64,000 bases of DNA from Flavobacteriaceae bacterium UBA980 (GTDB taxonomy: Bacteria > Bacteroidota > Bacteroidia > Flavobacteriales > Flavobacteriaceae). Each line of letters opens with the position of its first letter. Within the stretch, counting starts at the first letter, position 1. The stretch covers positions 45,910 to 109,909 of the forward strand of contig DBBQ01000059.1 in assembly GCA_002292265.1 (NCBI GenBank), read 5' to 3'. Of this stretch, positions 46,046 through 55,981 are shown piece by piece. Under the pieces are notes generated by a model, which worked only from the letters and a program-made list of their open reading frames with translations, was not told the origin of the DNA and made no database searches. The translations under genes and the position numbers were made by a program.

Positions 46046-47803
46046 TTGAATTCAAAAAAAATTATTTCAGTTTGGGCTGCGCTTGGGAAATGGTCGGTTT
46101 TAGTACTTGTTCTGGTGCTTTTTCAGCAGTGTCAAAAGACTCCCGAAATTCTAGGACCTTTATTCCTTCCCGAAGGGTTTGAAGCTAAAGTTTTTATTGA
46201 CTCCATAGCGGAAACAACGCGGCATATTACGGTTTCTCCAAATGGAAATGTCTATACCAAATTCAAAAGAACCTCAGAAGAAGGAGCTCTAGCTGCGCTC
46301 CAAGATTTAGATCGGGATGGTGTGGCTGAGCGAATTGAAAAATTTGCAAAAGATAAATCTATTATGGGCAGAGGCTACGCAACCGCCGCCCGAGTCTATA
46401 AAGGCTATCTCTATTTTAGTAGCGAACTGGCCGTATATCGCTACAAATTAGATCCTAAAAATTTAGTCCCTAGCGGGCCTTTAGAAACCGTAGTCATAGA
46501 CGATCACCCCCACGGGATGCACGAACATATAGGAAAACCAATCGCTTTTGACAACAAAGGAAACTTGTACGTTCCTTTTGGTGCGCCCTCTAACGCCTGT
46601 CAAAATCCCAAAAGAACGCCGCTCCAACCTGGAATGGATCCGTGTCCCCAACTTGAAAAACACGGAGGTATCTGGGTTTTTAATGCAGAAACTCTAAATC
46701 AAACACAAGAAGACGGAAGACGCTATGCCACAGGAATTCGAAGCATCGTAGGGATGGACTGGAATTCAGAGGATGAGAGCCTTTATGCGGTTGTTCACGG
46801 ACGTGACGATTTGTATCGTTTGTGGCCCGACCGGTATTCTCCCTGGGACAGTGCGGTACTTCCCTCGGAAGAATTTTTAAAAATTGAAGAAGGTGACAAT
46901 TTCGGTTGGCCCTATTGTTATTACGATCAAATTCAAGGAACACGAGTTTTGTCTCCTGAATACGGGGGAGATGGAAAAAAACTAGGTGCTTGCGCTGATT
47001 ACAAACCCCCTATTATGGGATTTCCTGGACACTGGGCACCGAACGATTTGGTATTTTACGAAGGCGATGCGTTTCCTGACTATTATAAAAACGGAGCCTT
47101 TATTGCCTTTCACGGATCCACCAATCGTGCCCCCTACCCGCAGTCAGGCTATTTTATTGGTTTTGTCCCTTTTAAGAATGGTGTCCCAGCAGGCGAAGTG
47201 GATATTTTTGCAGATGGTTTTGCACAAGTAGATCCCATCCTCAGTGTACGTGATGCTGTGTACCGACCAATGGGAATTGCCTTTGCGCCAGACGGAACCC
47301 TATACATCGGAGATACGGAAAAGGGCAGAATTTGGAGTGTGAAGTTTACCGACGATAAAAGCAAATTTGGAACTGCTTCACTTGCAAAAATGGAAGCGAG
47401 AAAACTCCTCTCGCACTTTAGAACTCCCGATCCTGAACAAGATCATTTGGGCGAAAAAAACCTAACAGGAGGAAAATTAATTTATAAAACCTATTGTGCA
47501 GCTTGTCATCAAAGAAACGGAAAAGGAGCTTCTGGAAGATTTCCTCCTCTTGATAAAACCGATTGGGTGGTGGGTGATAAAGAACGCTTAGTTCATCTGA
47601 TTCTCAACGGCATGGAAGGACCCATTAAGGTCAATGGTGAAGATTACAACAGCATGATGCCTCAACACAGTTTCCTTAAAGATGTGGAAATTGCAAAAGT
47701 ATTGACTTATATTAGAAGTAACTTTGGAAACCAGGCCTCTGAAGTAACTGTTGATGAAGTAAAAAAATACCGAGAATCCAATTCAAAAAAACAATCAAAA
47801 TAA
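46046..47803 (+). CDS. sugar dehydrogenase-like propeller with c-type cytochrome domain
   Basis: A 585-residue exported lipoprotein (lipobox LFQQC). The start is TTG at 46046, since no ATG fits the signal. Residues about 35-440 form a GSDH-type beta-propeller (LPEGFEAKVFID, RDDLYRLWPDRYSP, GDNFGWPYCYY, MGIAFAPDGTLYIGDTEKG). The C-terminal domain has haem-binding C484xxC487H488 in YCAACHQRNGKG and a Met in MMPQHSFL. Electrons from a sugar or alcohol may pass from PQQ to haem. It lies 22 bases after the CBM9 gene. Confidence 0.85.
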   Translation: MNSKKIISVWAALGKWSVLVLVLVLFQQCQKTPEILGPLFLPEGFEAKVFIDSIAETTRHITVSPNGNVYTKFKRTSEEGALAALQDLDRDGVAERIEKFAKDKSIMGRGYATAARVYKGYLYFSSELAVYRYKLDPKNLVPSGPLETVVIDDHPHGMHEHIGKPIAFDNKGNLYVPFGAPSNACQNPKRTPLQPGMDPCPQLEKHGGIWVFNAETLNQTQEDGRRYATGIRSIVGMDWNSEDESLYAVVHGRDDLYRLWPDRYSPWDSAVLPSEEFLKIEEGDNFGWPYCYYDQIQGTRVLSPEYGGDGKKLGACADYKPPIMGFPGHWAPNDLVFYEGDAFPDYYKNGAFIAFHGSTNRAPYPQSGYFIGFVPFKNGVPAGEVDIFADGFAQVDPILSVRDAVYRPMGIAFAPDGTLYIGDTEKGRIWSVKFTDDKSKFGTASLAKMEARKLLSHFRTPDPEQDHLGEKNLTGGKLIYKTYCAACHQRNGKGASGRFPPLDKTDWVVGDKERLVHLILNGMEGPIKVNGEDYNSMMPQHSFLKDVEIAKVLTYIRSNFGNQASEVTVDEVKKYRESNSKKQSK

Positions 47804-47810
47804 TATTTCT

Positions 47811-49052
47811 ATGAAATCACATTTTTTTAAACTTCTGTTTTTTATTGCTTTATTTTCTTTTTATTCATGTGACGCACAGCAATATGACCTTGTAATACGA
47901 AATGGACACTTGATTGATGCCAAAAACAATTTGGATCAAAAAATGGATCTTGCAATACAAGACGGTAAGATTGCTGCGATAGAAAAATCCATTGCGCCTG
48001 AGCAGGGTAAAAAAGTTGTTGACGCTGAAGGACTGATTGTAAGTCCCGGATTGATCGATATGCACAGTCACAATTTTCACGGAACTCAACCCAAAAAATA
48101 CTTAGCCAATAGTTTTACGGCTTTACCTCCTGATGGTTTTACTTTTCGAAATGGGATTACCACCCTTGTAGATGCGGGAAGTCCCGGATGGCGAAATTTT
48201 GATCTCTATAAAAAACAAACCATTGACCAATCGAAAACTCGCGTCCTTACCTTTTTAAATATTGTTGGAAACGGAATGGCAGGTGGGGCGATAGAACAAA
48301 ATTTGGAGGATATGGATCCTGAAACCAGTGCCGAATTTGCCCAAAAACACACAGACTATGTGGTTGGATTTAAATTGGCACACTTCAATGGATACAACTG
48401 GACCCCAACGGAGCATGTGGTCCGTGCGGGAGAACTAGCCAATATGCCTGTGATGATCGATTTTGGCGGGAGTGATCCCGAACTTCCATTAGAAGAATTA
48501 CTACTTGAAAAATTGAGGCCTGGAGATGTCTTTACGCATGCGTATGCCCATGTTAAAGGAAGAACGACCATCGTGGATGAGGCTGGAAAAGTACGGCCCT
48601 ATGTGTTTCAAGCCCAAGAAAAAGGAATTGTCTTTGACGTAGGTCACGGCGGAGGGAGTTTTGTTTTTGAACAAGCGGTTCCCGCCATGGAGCAGGGATT
48701 AAAACCCAATACCATCAGCACCGACTTACATACAGGAAGCATGAATGGAGGGATGAAAAATCTGCTGAATGTGATGTCTAAATTTCTCAATTTAAAGATG
48801 TCCCTTTTAGAAGTCCTAGCAGCGGCAACTTGGTATCCTGCACAGGTCATTCAAAAACCAGCACTAGGACATTTGAGCGTAGGGGCAGATGCAGATGTGG
48901 CTTTACTTCGGCTTTTAGAAGGCGATTTTGGATTTGTAGATACTGCAAAAAAGAAAATGAAAGGAACTCAAAAGTTGGTTTGTGAACTGACTCTCCGAGA
49001 AGGAAACGTGGTGTATGATCTCAACGGTTTAGCAAGTCCACTTTGGAAATAA
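47811..49052 (+). CDS. amidohydrolase/deacetylase-family metallohydrolase, exported
   Basis: A 413-residue amidohydrolase-superfamily enzyme with a lipoprotein-type signal (SFYSCDAQ). Metal ligands H85 and H87 are in IDMHSHNFHG; downstream HAYAHVKG and STDLHTGSMNGG provide further His/Asp ligands, and GHLSVGADADVALL closes the beta-domain. Relatives are annotated as deacetylases next to D-glucosaminate ammonia-lyase (Dga) genes, as with the SelA-like gene here. It lies 7 bases after the cytochrome gene. Confidence 0.85.
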   Translation: MKSHFFKLLFFIALFSFYSCDAQQYDLVIRNGHLIDAKNNLDQKMDLAIQDGKIAAIEKSIAPEQGKKVVDAEGLIVSPGLIDMHSHNFHGTQPKKYLANSFTALPPDGFTFRNGITTLVDAGSPGWRNFDLYKKQTIDQSKTRVLTFLNIVGNGMAGGAIEQNLEDMDPETSAEFAQKHTDYVVGFKLAHFNGYNWTPTEHVVRAGELANMPVMIDFGGSDPELPLEELLLEKLRPGDVFTHAYAHVKGRTTIVDEAGKVRPYVFQAQEKGIVFDVGHGGGSFVFEQAVPAMEQGLKPNTISTDLHTGSMNGGMKNLLNVMSKFLNLKMSLLEVLAAATWYPAQVIQKPALGHLSVGADADVALLRLLEGDFGFVDTAKKKMKGTQKLVCELTLREGNVVYDLNGLASPLWK

Positions 49053-49059
49053 AAAGTCT

Positions 49060-50136
49060 ATGAAAATCTATCCCAAAATTTCACTTTTGCTGTCGGCACT
49101 CTTCGGGTTGATGAGTCTCTATTATTTTATCACCCAGCAGGCTACTGATGCAGGGGTTTGGCTGGTTGGATTTTTTATTTTTTTAGCCCTGGGCTTTAGA
49201 GGAATTCCCTCATTAAAAGGACTGTCCTTTACCATATTAATTTTTGCGGCAGTAAGTATTTCTATGTATTTCCCTGCACCCTTTATAGAGTTGGGGGGAG
49301 TTCAAATGAAAGTGTTTATTGTGCCCTTATTGCAAATCATCATGTTTGGAATGGGGACTGCGATGAGTCTCAAAGATTTTTACGGAGTCATAAAAATGCC
49401 CAAAGGCGTTATGGTGGGCTTACTTTGTCAATTCAGCATCATGCCCTTGGTTGGATTTTCTCTGGCAACTCTTTTTCAATTCCCCCCGGAAATAGCTGCT
49501 GGGGTGGTATTGATCGGTTCCTCCCCCAGTGGTTTAGCGTCCAATGTCATGGCGTATTTAGCCAATGCAAATGTTGCGCTTTCAGTGACGCTAACTGCAG
49601 TAGCTACGGTTTTAGCTCCTTTTATGACACCTCTACTGATGGAGTTTTTTGCAGGTGCCTTCGTGCCTATAGATTTTTGGGCAATGATGTTCAGTATTGT
49701 AAAGATTGTCATTCTTCCGATTGCATTAGGATTGATTTTCAATCACTTTTTTCATGGAAAAACCCCCTGGCTTGACAAAAGTATGCCCCTCATTTCTATG
49801 GCAGCGATTGTCATGATCATTACGATTATTACTGCTGCAGGAAGAGACAATTTGTTAACCATTGGTGGGTTTTTAATTCTAGCCTCGATCATTCACAATA
49901 TTTTGGGGTATTTTTTCGGATATTGGGGTTGTCGGGTTTTAAAAATGAAAGAACAAGACTGTCGTACCATAGCACTCGAAGTAGGAATGCAAAATGGAGG
50001 TCTAGCTTCGGGGATAGCGCTGGAAATGGGGAAGGTCGCAACCGTTGGTTTAGCTCCTGCCGTATTTGGTCCGTGGATGAATATTTCAGGTTCTTCTTTA
50101 GCCTCCTGGTGGCGCAACAAAAAAATTGAACAATAA
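49060..50136 (+). CDS. bile acid:sodium symporter-family transporter
   Basis: A 358-residue inner-membrane protein with about 10 hydrophobic segments. BASS-family motifs include FGMGTAMSLKDF, VVLIGSSPSGLASNVMAYLANANVALSV (the crossover region) and EVGMQNGGLASGIAL. It is predicted to import an organic anion with Na+, here probably an intermediate of the operon pathway. The stop is 14 bases before the next gene. Confidence 0.9.
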   Translation: MKIYPKISLLLSALFGLMSLYYFITQQATDAGVWLVGFFIFLALGFRGIPSLKGLSFTILIFAAVSISMYFPAPFIELGGVQMKVFIVPLLQIIMFGMGTAMSLKDFYGVIKMPKGVMVGLLCQFSIMPLVGFSLATLFQFPPEIAAGVVLIGSSPSGLASNVMAYLANANVALSVTLTAVATVLAPFMTPLLMEFFAGAFVPIDFWAMMFSIVKIVILPIALGLIFNHFFHGKTPWLDKSMPLISMAAIVMIITIITAAGRDNLLTIGGFLILASIIHNILGYFFGYWGCRVLKMKEQDCRTIALEVGMQNGGLASGIALEMGKVATVGLAPAVFGPWMNISGSSLASWWRNKKIEQ

Positions 50137-50150
50137 AAAAATCAGTACCA

Positions 50151-51071
50151 ATGAATTTTATAAAACTAAACATCCTTCTTTTGCTTTGTACAACCTGCTT
50201 TGTAAGGGCTCAAGATCTCTCCGTAGAACAAATGACATTTTTAACTCCCCTCTGGGAAGGGGCTCGTTTTGACGATGGTCGACCCCGAGTAGGTGATGAT
50301 TTTTTAAACCGCATGAAACAGGTCAGTATAGAAGAAGCTTGGGGCGTACTGAGAAACGAAGGCTACCACAACCAATTTGAAAGTGGCTGGGAACCCCTCC
50401 ACCCTGAAGTTCCAATGGTGGGACGAGCACTTACTGTACAGTACCTCCCCAATCGTCCAGATGTGGCCGAGCAAATCATCAAAAAAGGAAAAGCCGAGGG
50501 TGCAGTCGGAAATACAAACTCATGGCCTATCGATCAACTGGTGGAAGGCGATATTTATGTCGCAGATGGGTTTGGAAAAATCGTAGATGGTACATTAATT
50601 GGAGACAACTTAGGAAACGCCATTTATGCCAATTCTAAAAACGGGGTGGTCTTTAACGCCTCCAGCAGAGACCTTGAGGGGCTTTCACAAATCGAGGGGT
50701 TTAACGCGTTTGTTCGCGGTTGGCATCCGTCTTTTTTAACTGAAGTGATGCTGCTTAACATCAACTTCCCTGTTCGTATAGGGGCCGCAACGGTTATGCC
50801 TGGCGATGTGGTCTTGGCCAAAAAAGAAGGAGTGATTTTTATCCCCGCACATTTGGCAGAAAAAGTTGTCGTTACTTCCGAGGTGGTTCGGCTGCGCGAT
50901 CTCTTTGGGATTAGTAGATTGAAGGAAGGGATTTATTCTCCGGGGCAAATAGATGCTAAATGGACCGATGCAATAGAAAAAGATTTTTCCAATTGGTTAA
51001 AAGATCATATAGACGAATTGCCCGTACCAAAAGATCAAATCAAAGCCTTATTGGAAAAAAGAACTTGGTAA
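50151..51071 (+). CDS. exported RraA/HMG-aldolase-like protein
   Basis: A 306-residue member of the RraA superfamily, which includes 4-hydroxy-4-methyl-2-oxoglutarate aldolases. A signal peptide (to FVRAQ) is present, which is unusual for the family. The core has GDNLGNAIYANSKNGVVFNASSRDLEGL with the conserved Arg-Asp, and MPGDVVLAKKEGVIFIP. N- and C-terminal extensions make it longer than the usual 160-230 residues. It may split a 2-keto-4-hydroxy acid outside the cytoplasm. Confidence 0.82.
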   Translation: MNFIKLNILLLLCTTCFVRAQDLSVEQMTFLTPLWEGARFDDGRPRVGDDFLNRMKQVSIEEAWGVLRNEGYHNQFESGWEPLHPEVPMVGRALTVQYLPNRPDVAEQIIKKGKAEGAVGNTNSWPIDQLVEGDIYVADGFGKIVDGTLIGDNLGNAIYANSKNGVVFNASSRDLEGLSQIEGFNAFVRGWHPSFLTEVMLLNINFPVRIGAATVMPGDVVLAKKEGVIFIPAHLAEKVVVTSEVVRLRDLFGISRLKEGIYSPGQIDAKWTDAIEKDFSNWLKDHIDELPVPKDQIKALLEKRTW

Positions 51072-51102
51072 CTAATAAATTAACAATCAAATATTAATAC
51101 AC

Positions 51103-51570
51103 ATGAAACTAAATGAACAAAGAAGATCCAGTTTAAAAAAAATAGCCTTTGCTGTGACTGGAATTTTTGGCTTTGGTGTTGCTAAAGCCGCAGAACGTAC
51201 CCCTTCCAAAAAAGTGGTGGGAACAGTTGTCGAAGACCAAAACATTCCGCTATTTTCTGGTGCAGTCAAACACGGAAACACCCTGTATGTCGCAGGAAAA
51301 GGAGCCCATTTTGAGGGAGATATCAAAGCCCATACCGATCATGTACTGAAAGAGCTCGAAAAAGAGCTGGTACGCAATGGATCCTCGATGGAACAAGTCT
51401 TAAAAGTCAACGTCTATCTGGCAGATCTAGCAGATTATAAAGGAATGAACGAAGTATACCGAGGGCGTTTTGGGGACAGCCCACCCGTACGAACCACGGT
51501 AGCCACTTATGGAGGAGTCCCTGGGAATTCTTTAGTGGAAATGGACTGTATCGCCGCTGTAAACTCTTAA
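51103..51570 (+). CDS. exported RidA-family protein (Tat-like signal)
   Basis: A 155-residue enamine/imine deaminase-family protein. The core carries LKVNVYLADLADYKGMNEVY and PPVRTTVATYGGVPGNSLVEMD, including the substrate-binding Arg. The N terminus (EQRRSSLKK, then a hydrophobic stretch to VAKA-A) resembles a Tat signal. RidA clears reactive enamines released by PLP-dependent lyases, which fits the neighbouring SelA-like gene 10 bases downstream. Confidence 0.87.
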   Translation: MKLNEQRRSSLKKIAFAVTGIFGFGVAKAAERTPSKKVVGTVVEDQNIPLFSGAVKHGNTLYVAGKGAHFEGDIKAHTDHVLKELEKELVRNGSSMEQVLKVNVYLADLADYKGMNEVYRGRFGDSPPVRTTVATYGGVPGNSLVEMDCIAAVNS

Positions 51571-51580
51571 ATCAATAATT

Positions 51581-52801
51581 ATGATCAACAGAAGAAAACT
51601 ATTAAAATCCATTACTGCACTACCTTTTGTAGGAAGCTTTGTAGGGATACAGGAACTGAGTGCACAAAACTCTGTTACGAAAACGGTAGGAACAGCCCTA
51701 GAACGTGATTTTTTCAAAGAATTGGGGCTTCGCACCTTTATCAATGCTGCAGGGACCTATACCTCAATGACGGGTTGTTTAATGCCTAAAGAGGTAACAG
51801 ATGCCATTGGGTATGGCGCAACAGAATATGTCAACCTGGACGACCTTCAAGACAAAGTAGGTGAACGCATCGCCGAGTTATTATCCTGTGAATACGCTAC
51901 GGTGACTTCAGGATGTTTTGGAGCCATGTCCATCGCTATGGCAGGGGTGCTGTGCGGCAACGATCCAAAAAAAGTAAAACAACTGCCCAATACCGAAGGT
52001 TGGGCCAATGAGGTTATCATTCAAGAAGGACATCAGATTGGCTATGCACAAGCACTAACCAATGTAGGGGCTAAGGTCGTTTTGGTCAAAACTGCCAAAG
52101 AGATGGAAAAAGCCATCAATAAAAAAACAGCCATGATGTGGTTTTTAAATGCCAATACCGAAAACGGCGAAGTGAAATGGGAAGAATTTGTTGCAATAGC
52201 TAAGAAACACAACATTCCAACTTTTATTGACTGTGCAGCAGATGTACCTCCTGTTTCCAATTTATTCCGGTTTACAGAAATGGGATTTGATATGGTAGGT
52301 TTTTCGGGAGGAAAAGGGCTTCGCGGGCCACAAAGTGCAGGGCTTTTATTGGGGAAAAGAAAATACATTAAAGCCGCTCGTATGCACACCCCTCCCCGTG
52401 GTGAAACCATTGGAAGAGGAATGAAGGTCAACAAAGAAGAGGTTTTAGGAATGTTGGTTGCTCTTGAGCTCTATTTAAATAAAGACCACGACAAAGAATG
52501 GAAACTTTGGGAAGATCAAATTGAATTGATCAGTAACAGTGCCCTCGCCGTAGAGGGTGTGCGAACAGAAATTCACGTGCCCAAGCACGCCAATCACGTA
52601 CCTAGTTTACGAATCCGATGGGATGAAAACAAAGTCAAAATTACCGCTGATGAAGCGCGAAGACAGTTGCGTGAAGGTCACCCTTCGATTCAAACAGTTG
52701 GTAATAAAACTACAATAGGAATCACCACCTGGATGATGACGCCTGGACAAGAACGGATTGTCGCTAAAAGGGTTCATGAAATTTTAAAAAGTGCTACCTA
52801 A
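51581..52801 (+). CDS. SelA-like PLP-dependent ammonia-lyase-type enzyme, exported
   Basis: A 406-residue fold-type I PLP enzyme of the SelA/DgaE group. K245 in FSGGKGLRGPQSAGLLLG is the Schiff-base lysine. FINAAGTYTSMTGCLMP, EYATVTSGCFGAMSIAMAG and FIDCAADVPP are group motifs. The N terminus has INRRKLLKS plus a hydrophobic stretch ending SAQN, a Tat-like signal, which would let the protein fold with PLP before export. Relatives remove ammonia from 2-amino sugar acids; the substrate here is inferred. True selenocysteine synthase is unlikely, as no selD/selB is seen. Confidence 0.83.
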   Translation: MINRRKLLKSITALPFVGSFVGIQELSAQNSVTKTVGTALERDFFKELGLRTFINAAGTYTSMTGCLMPKEVTDAIGYGATEYVNLDDLQDKVGERIAELLSCEYATVTSGCFGAMSIAMAGVLCGNDPKKVKQLPNTEGWANEVIIQEGHQIGYAQALTNVGAKVVLVKTAKEMEKAINKKTAMMWFLNANTENGEVKWEEFVAIAKKHNIPTFIDCAADVPPVSNLFRFTEMGFDMVGFSGGKGLRGPQSAGLLLGKRKYIKAARMHTPPRGETIGRGMKVNKEEVLGMLVALELYLNKDHDKEWKLWEDQIELISNSALAVEGVRTEIHVPKHANHVPSLRIRWDENKVKITADEARRQLREGHPSIQTVGNKTTIGITTWMMTPGQERIVAKRVHEILKSAT

Positions 52802-52823
52802 AGGCTAGGGATTTCTTTTTAAA

Positions 52824-55163
52824 TTAAAACACCACAATCTCGTCCGCGTATAAAAATGCAGGTTTTCCTGCATTGATATGCCAAGCAGGCATTTGGAGTA
52901 CACTTTCTGCATGTACCTTAATGTAACGTGCCCTTGTGTTGGTAAAAGCAGTGCTAAAGGTGTGAAAAGGTACCTTTACGATATCCGGATTTTTGGCCGG
53001 GTCGGGCTCATGTGGATTCTGCACATTTACCGCTTCAGAATAGGTTTTTCCATCAGTAGAGAGCGCATAAGAAACAGCCGTAGGAAGTATCAATTGGTGC
53101 CAGTTGGCTTGTGCTTGGACATTGAGGAAGTCCATTTGTACAGTGGTGATCTCTTGTACGGCTCCTAGGTCCAACACAAAGTCCGTATGCACTCCTTTGT
53201 AGGAAACCCAATTGGCGTCTTTATCAGGAAATCTCCAGGACTCAAAGGCGCCAAAAATCCCATCGGTCAGGCGGGAAACTTCCGCTACTCCTCTGCTAGG
53301 AGTGGTGATCCAAATTATTTTTTTCTGATAGGAAAGCGCCTTCTTCATTTGTTCCATTCGGTCAAACATTCTTTTGAAGTTCAGTCCGTAATCTTCCAAA
53401 GTAATGGCACGTTCTCCAATTCGTTGGATTCCCGCATTTTTGGCTTGCACTAGGAAATTTGCAACTTTTTCTTTCATTTCGGGTTTTACGATAACCTTCT
53501 CCAAACTGTCTAGCGTATAAAAACTGCCAGGTGCTCCCAGAGGAATCTGTCCTGCAATTTGAATTTCAGCGATGACTAATGGAAGTCGGGCTTCGCGTAT
53601 GCGTTTCAAGGTCACTGGTTCCGTTTTGGTCTCTTGTTCCGCCTGGTCAAACAAACGACTGTACTGCTCCATCATTTCGGGGGACAAATAATTGGCTACC
53701 GCATCGCGGGGGTCTCCAAAAATATTGAGTCTAAAATTGTCTTGTAGTAAGGCTTTTCGCATTTGATCGATATACTGGCGAACAAAAGGGGCTCCAGCGC
53801 CATAATAGCCCTGTAGGAAATCATCGATTATGGCTTCAGGATCGGCTTCAGGGTTCCACATCAACTTGGAAATGAGATAGGCTCTGAGGTGGCCAAACTC
53901 TCCTTTGTTTCCCGTGGCCTGCATAAACAACGCGCCGACGCTATTTTTGATGTAAAACTTAATATTGGGGCCAATGGTATGCAAGTTTGGAAAGGGACTT
54001 ACGGGATTTGCAAATTGAATGTTGTAGTCCCAGATCAAAATATCTTCACTCATTTTTCCCCAGTCTTCTAAGTCTTTGGTAAAGGCTGGGTCAGTATCGA
54101 AAACGGGTTTTTCTCTGGTGCTTTCAATGTTGCAGAGCATGATGTTCACATTGGGTTCCGCGAGGATGTTGCTGGGTGCGGCCCGAGTATACCAATAGGC
54201 TAAAGTGGAAATAATCTTGTCTGGAAATTCTCGTGCTACTTTGTTGACAAACCAAATCATAGATCCGCTGGGGAGGTTGCCGTATTTTTTATTTAGCGCA
54301 GTACAGGGACCGCATTGGCAGTATTTGTCGTTGTCGTTTTGGCTTACCGACCAATATTTTGCTTTCGGATTAGCTTCAATTCGTTTGCGTAGATCCGTTA
54401 CCAAGGTTTGGAACATTGCTTCGTTGGACAAACACAATTGGGTTACTGGATTTCGTTCTCCATCGATCAAAGAAAAATATTCGGGATGGGTTTTCCCGTA
54501 TTTTTCTGCAGGAACTAAAACCTCAAAGGTATGTACAAAAAGACCCCAAGTATCTCTTGAAGAAAGTTTGTGCCAAGCGGCATATTCTTCATCACGGGCG
54601 TCATAATACGAGGTGGTTCGGTATTTAATCCCCGGAATTTTTATTTCATTCTCTGGAAGGGTAAAAGATGCTGTGGTGGGAAGCATTACCTCATCCTCCG
54701 AACTGTATTTTCGGAAACCAAAAAATTCCAATAGCGAATAGATCCCATGAAGCAATCCTTTTTCAGATCCTCCTGTAAGTAAAAAGTCATTTCCCAAACG
54801 TTGTACTTGATAGCCGTCTTCTTCTAGGAGTTTAGTTTCCAGAGTAACAGATTGGGCTGCTTGCGTATTTCCTAGATAAATTGCATTTTCACCTTGATAG
54901 TGGTCTTCACCAATAACAGTTAGTGCTGGGCTTGCAATTTTGGATAAAAAAGAATGCAATTCTGCAGCAGCTTTTTGCTCTAGGGGACTCGCCTCTTTAG
55001 GAATGACTATACTGAAGTTTGAACTCCCTTCTAGAATCAATTTTTTTAGTGTGCCAAAATCCCCATTACACGCATAGTGTGACAAGGTCGCTATTCCTCC
55101 CAATGCTAATCCTGAGGTTTTTAAAAATGTAGCACGTGAAATCGAGGTTTTTTTAGTCTTCAT
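52824..55163 (-). CDS. DUF4838 glycoside-type protein with Tat-like signal
   Basis: A 779-residue exported protein. The signal SRATFLKTSGLALGG is Tat-like and ends near HYAC. An N-terminal alpha-glucuronidase-like domain (about 40-160) precedes the DUF4838 domain, which has VSQNDNDKYCQCGPCTALNKKYGNLPSGSM, a Cys-rich motif of the family. The C terminus (about 640-779) looks like a discoidin/F5-8C beta-sandwich. Some DUF4838 proteins relate to glycoside hydrolases, but the reaction is unknown. It is convergent to the operon. Confidence 0.8.
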   Translation of the reverse strand: MKTKKTSISRATFLKTSGLALGGIATLSHYACNGDFGTLKKLILEGSSNFSIVIPKEASPLEQKAAAELHSFLSKIASPALTVIGEDHYQGENAIYLGNTQAAQSVTLETKLLEEDGYQVQRLGNDFLLTGGSEKGLLHGIYSLLEFFGFRKYSSEDEVMLPTTASFTLPENEIKIPGIKYRTTSYYDARDEEYAAWHKLSSRDTWGLFVHTFEVLVPAEKYGKTHPEYFSLIDGERNPVTQLCLSNEAMFQTLVTDLRKRIEANPKAKYWSVSQNDNDKYCQCGPCTALNKKYGNLPSGSMIWFVNKVAREFPDKIISTLAYWYTRAAPSNILAEPNVNIMLCNIESTREKPVFDTDPAFTKDLEDWGKMSEDILIWDYNIQFANPVSPFPNLHTIGPNIKFYIKNSVGALFMQATGNKGEFGHLRAYLISKLMWNPEADPEAIIDDFLQGYYGAGAPFVRQYIDQMRKALLQDNFRLNIFGDPRDAVANYLSPEMMEQYSRLFDQAEQETKTEPVTLKRIREARLPLVIAEIQIAGQIPLGAPGSFYTLDSLEKVIVKPEMKEKVANFLVQAKNAGIQRIGERAITLEDYGLNFKRMFDRMEQMKKALSYQKKIIWITTPSRGVAEVSRLTDGIFGAFESWRFPDKDANWVSYKGVHTDFVLDLGAVQEITTVQMDFLNVQAQANWHQLILPTAVSYALSTDGKTYSEAVNVQNPHEPDPAKNPDIVKVPFHTFSTAFTNTRARYIKVHAESVLQMPAWHINAGKPAFLYADEIVVF

Positions 55164-55268
55164 ACTAGCGTCTTTAAAATCGTTATTTAAAAGAAAAAGA
55201 TCCCTTAGGGTTTCTTTTCACTGTATGAAGTTAACAGTTTTTTCTAAGAAAAGTCTTGGTACTCTGTT

Positions 55269-55754
55269 TTATAAAATGGGGCCGTTAAGCACACTATTAA
55301 TCGCAGAAACACTTCCACTAAGAGAGTTGTATCCCTGAATGACTTTGTGATCCGCTCGTATTGTCAGGGTACATGAGTCTCCTCTTTTGAGGATTTTTAT
55401 AAAATCTTCTACTTCGTATTTTTCATTTGAAATAAGGTCTTCTAGCTCTAGAATCCGCAATTGTTTGTTTAAAACGAGGGAATTCTTTACCTTAATTTTT
55501 CGGTCTGCAATTTCTAAAAGTACGTAGTACTTTTGATCTCTTTGAAAAAGATTTCCCTGTATTGAAAAATCCAACCCTAATTTTCTAGACCTAGAAAGGC
55601 TTAAGGTTATGGTGTCTTGAATTTTAAAATTAAATTGTACTGACCCTACCGCTTCTATAGATTTGTGACTATTATTGACACGATACTCCCATTGAGAGAC
55701 TCCTTTGGTAGCAAAAAGTACTAGTACAAGGACTAGTTTGAGGCGTAACTTCAT
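55269..55754 (-). CDS. exported hypothetical protein
   Basis: A 161-residue protein with a clear signal peptide (MKLRLKLVLVLVLFATKGVS-Q) and a predominantly beta-stranded body. No family or catalytic motif recognised. A Ser-rich end (SLSGSVSAINSV) is near the C terminus. The region around it is gene-poor. Confidence 0.6.
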   Translation of the reverse strand: MKLRLKLVLVLVLFATKGVSQWEYRVNNSHKSIEAVGSVQFNFKIQDTITLSLSRSRKLGLDFSIQGNLFQRDQKYYVLLEIADRKIKVKNSLVLNKQLRILELEDLISNEKYEVEDFIKILKRGDSCTLTIRADHKVIQGYNSLSGSVSAINSVLNGPIL

Positions 55755-55981
55755 TGAATTAATACAGTATAATAAAATTCAAATATACCCAATTACAGAG
55801 GAATAACATTCATGCACTTGTTGAATTGAAGGGATTCGAGTCCATTAACTTGCTGATTTTTTAAACGAATTGGCAAGATTGTGTTGGGTTAACTGATTGG
55901 TTGAAGATTCTTACTACTGAAGATTTGGATTTATCACCTAACAAATCTTACTTTTAAGCCTAAATCTAAATCGCAGGAATT

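Noticed and set aside
51581-52801. Selenocysteine synthase (SelA)
   Set aside because: It carries an export signal and operon partners point to an amino-acid or sugar-acid lyase; no other selenium genes nearby.
55825-55880. tRNA remnant or attachment site around GGGATTCGAGTCC
   Set aside because: The T-arm-like string lacks proper stem pairing and no acceptor or anticodon arms are found.
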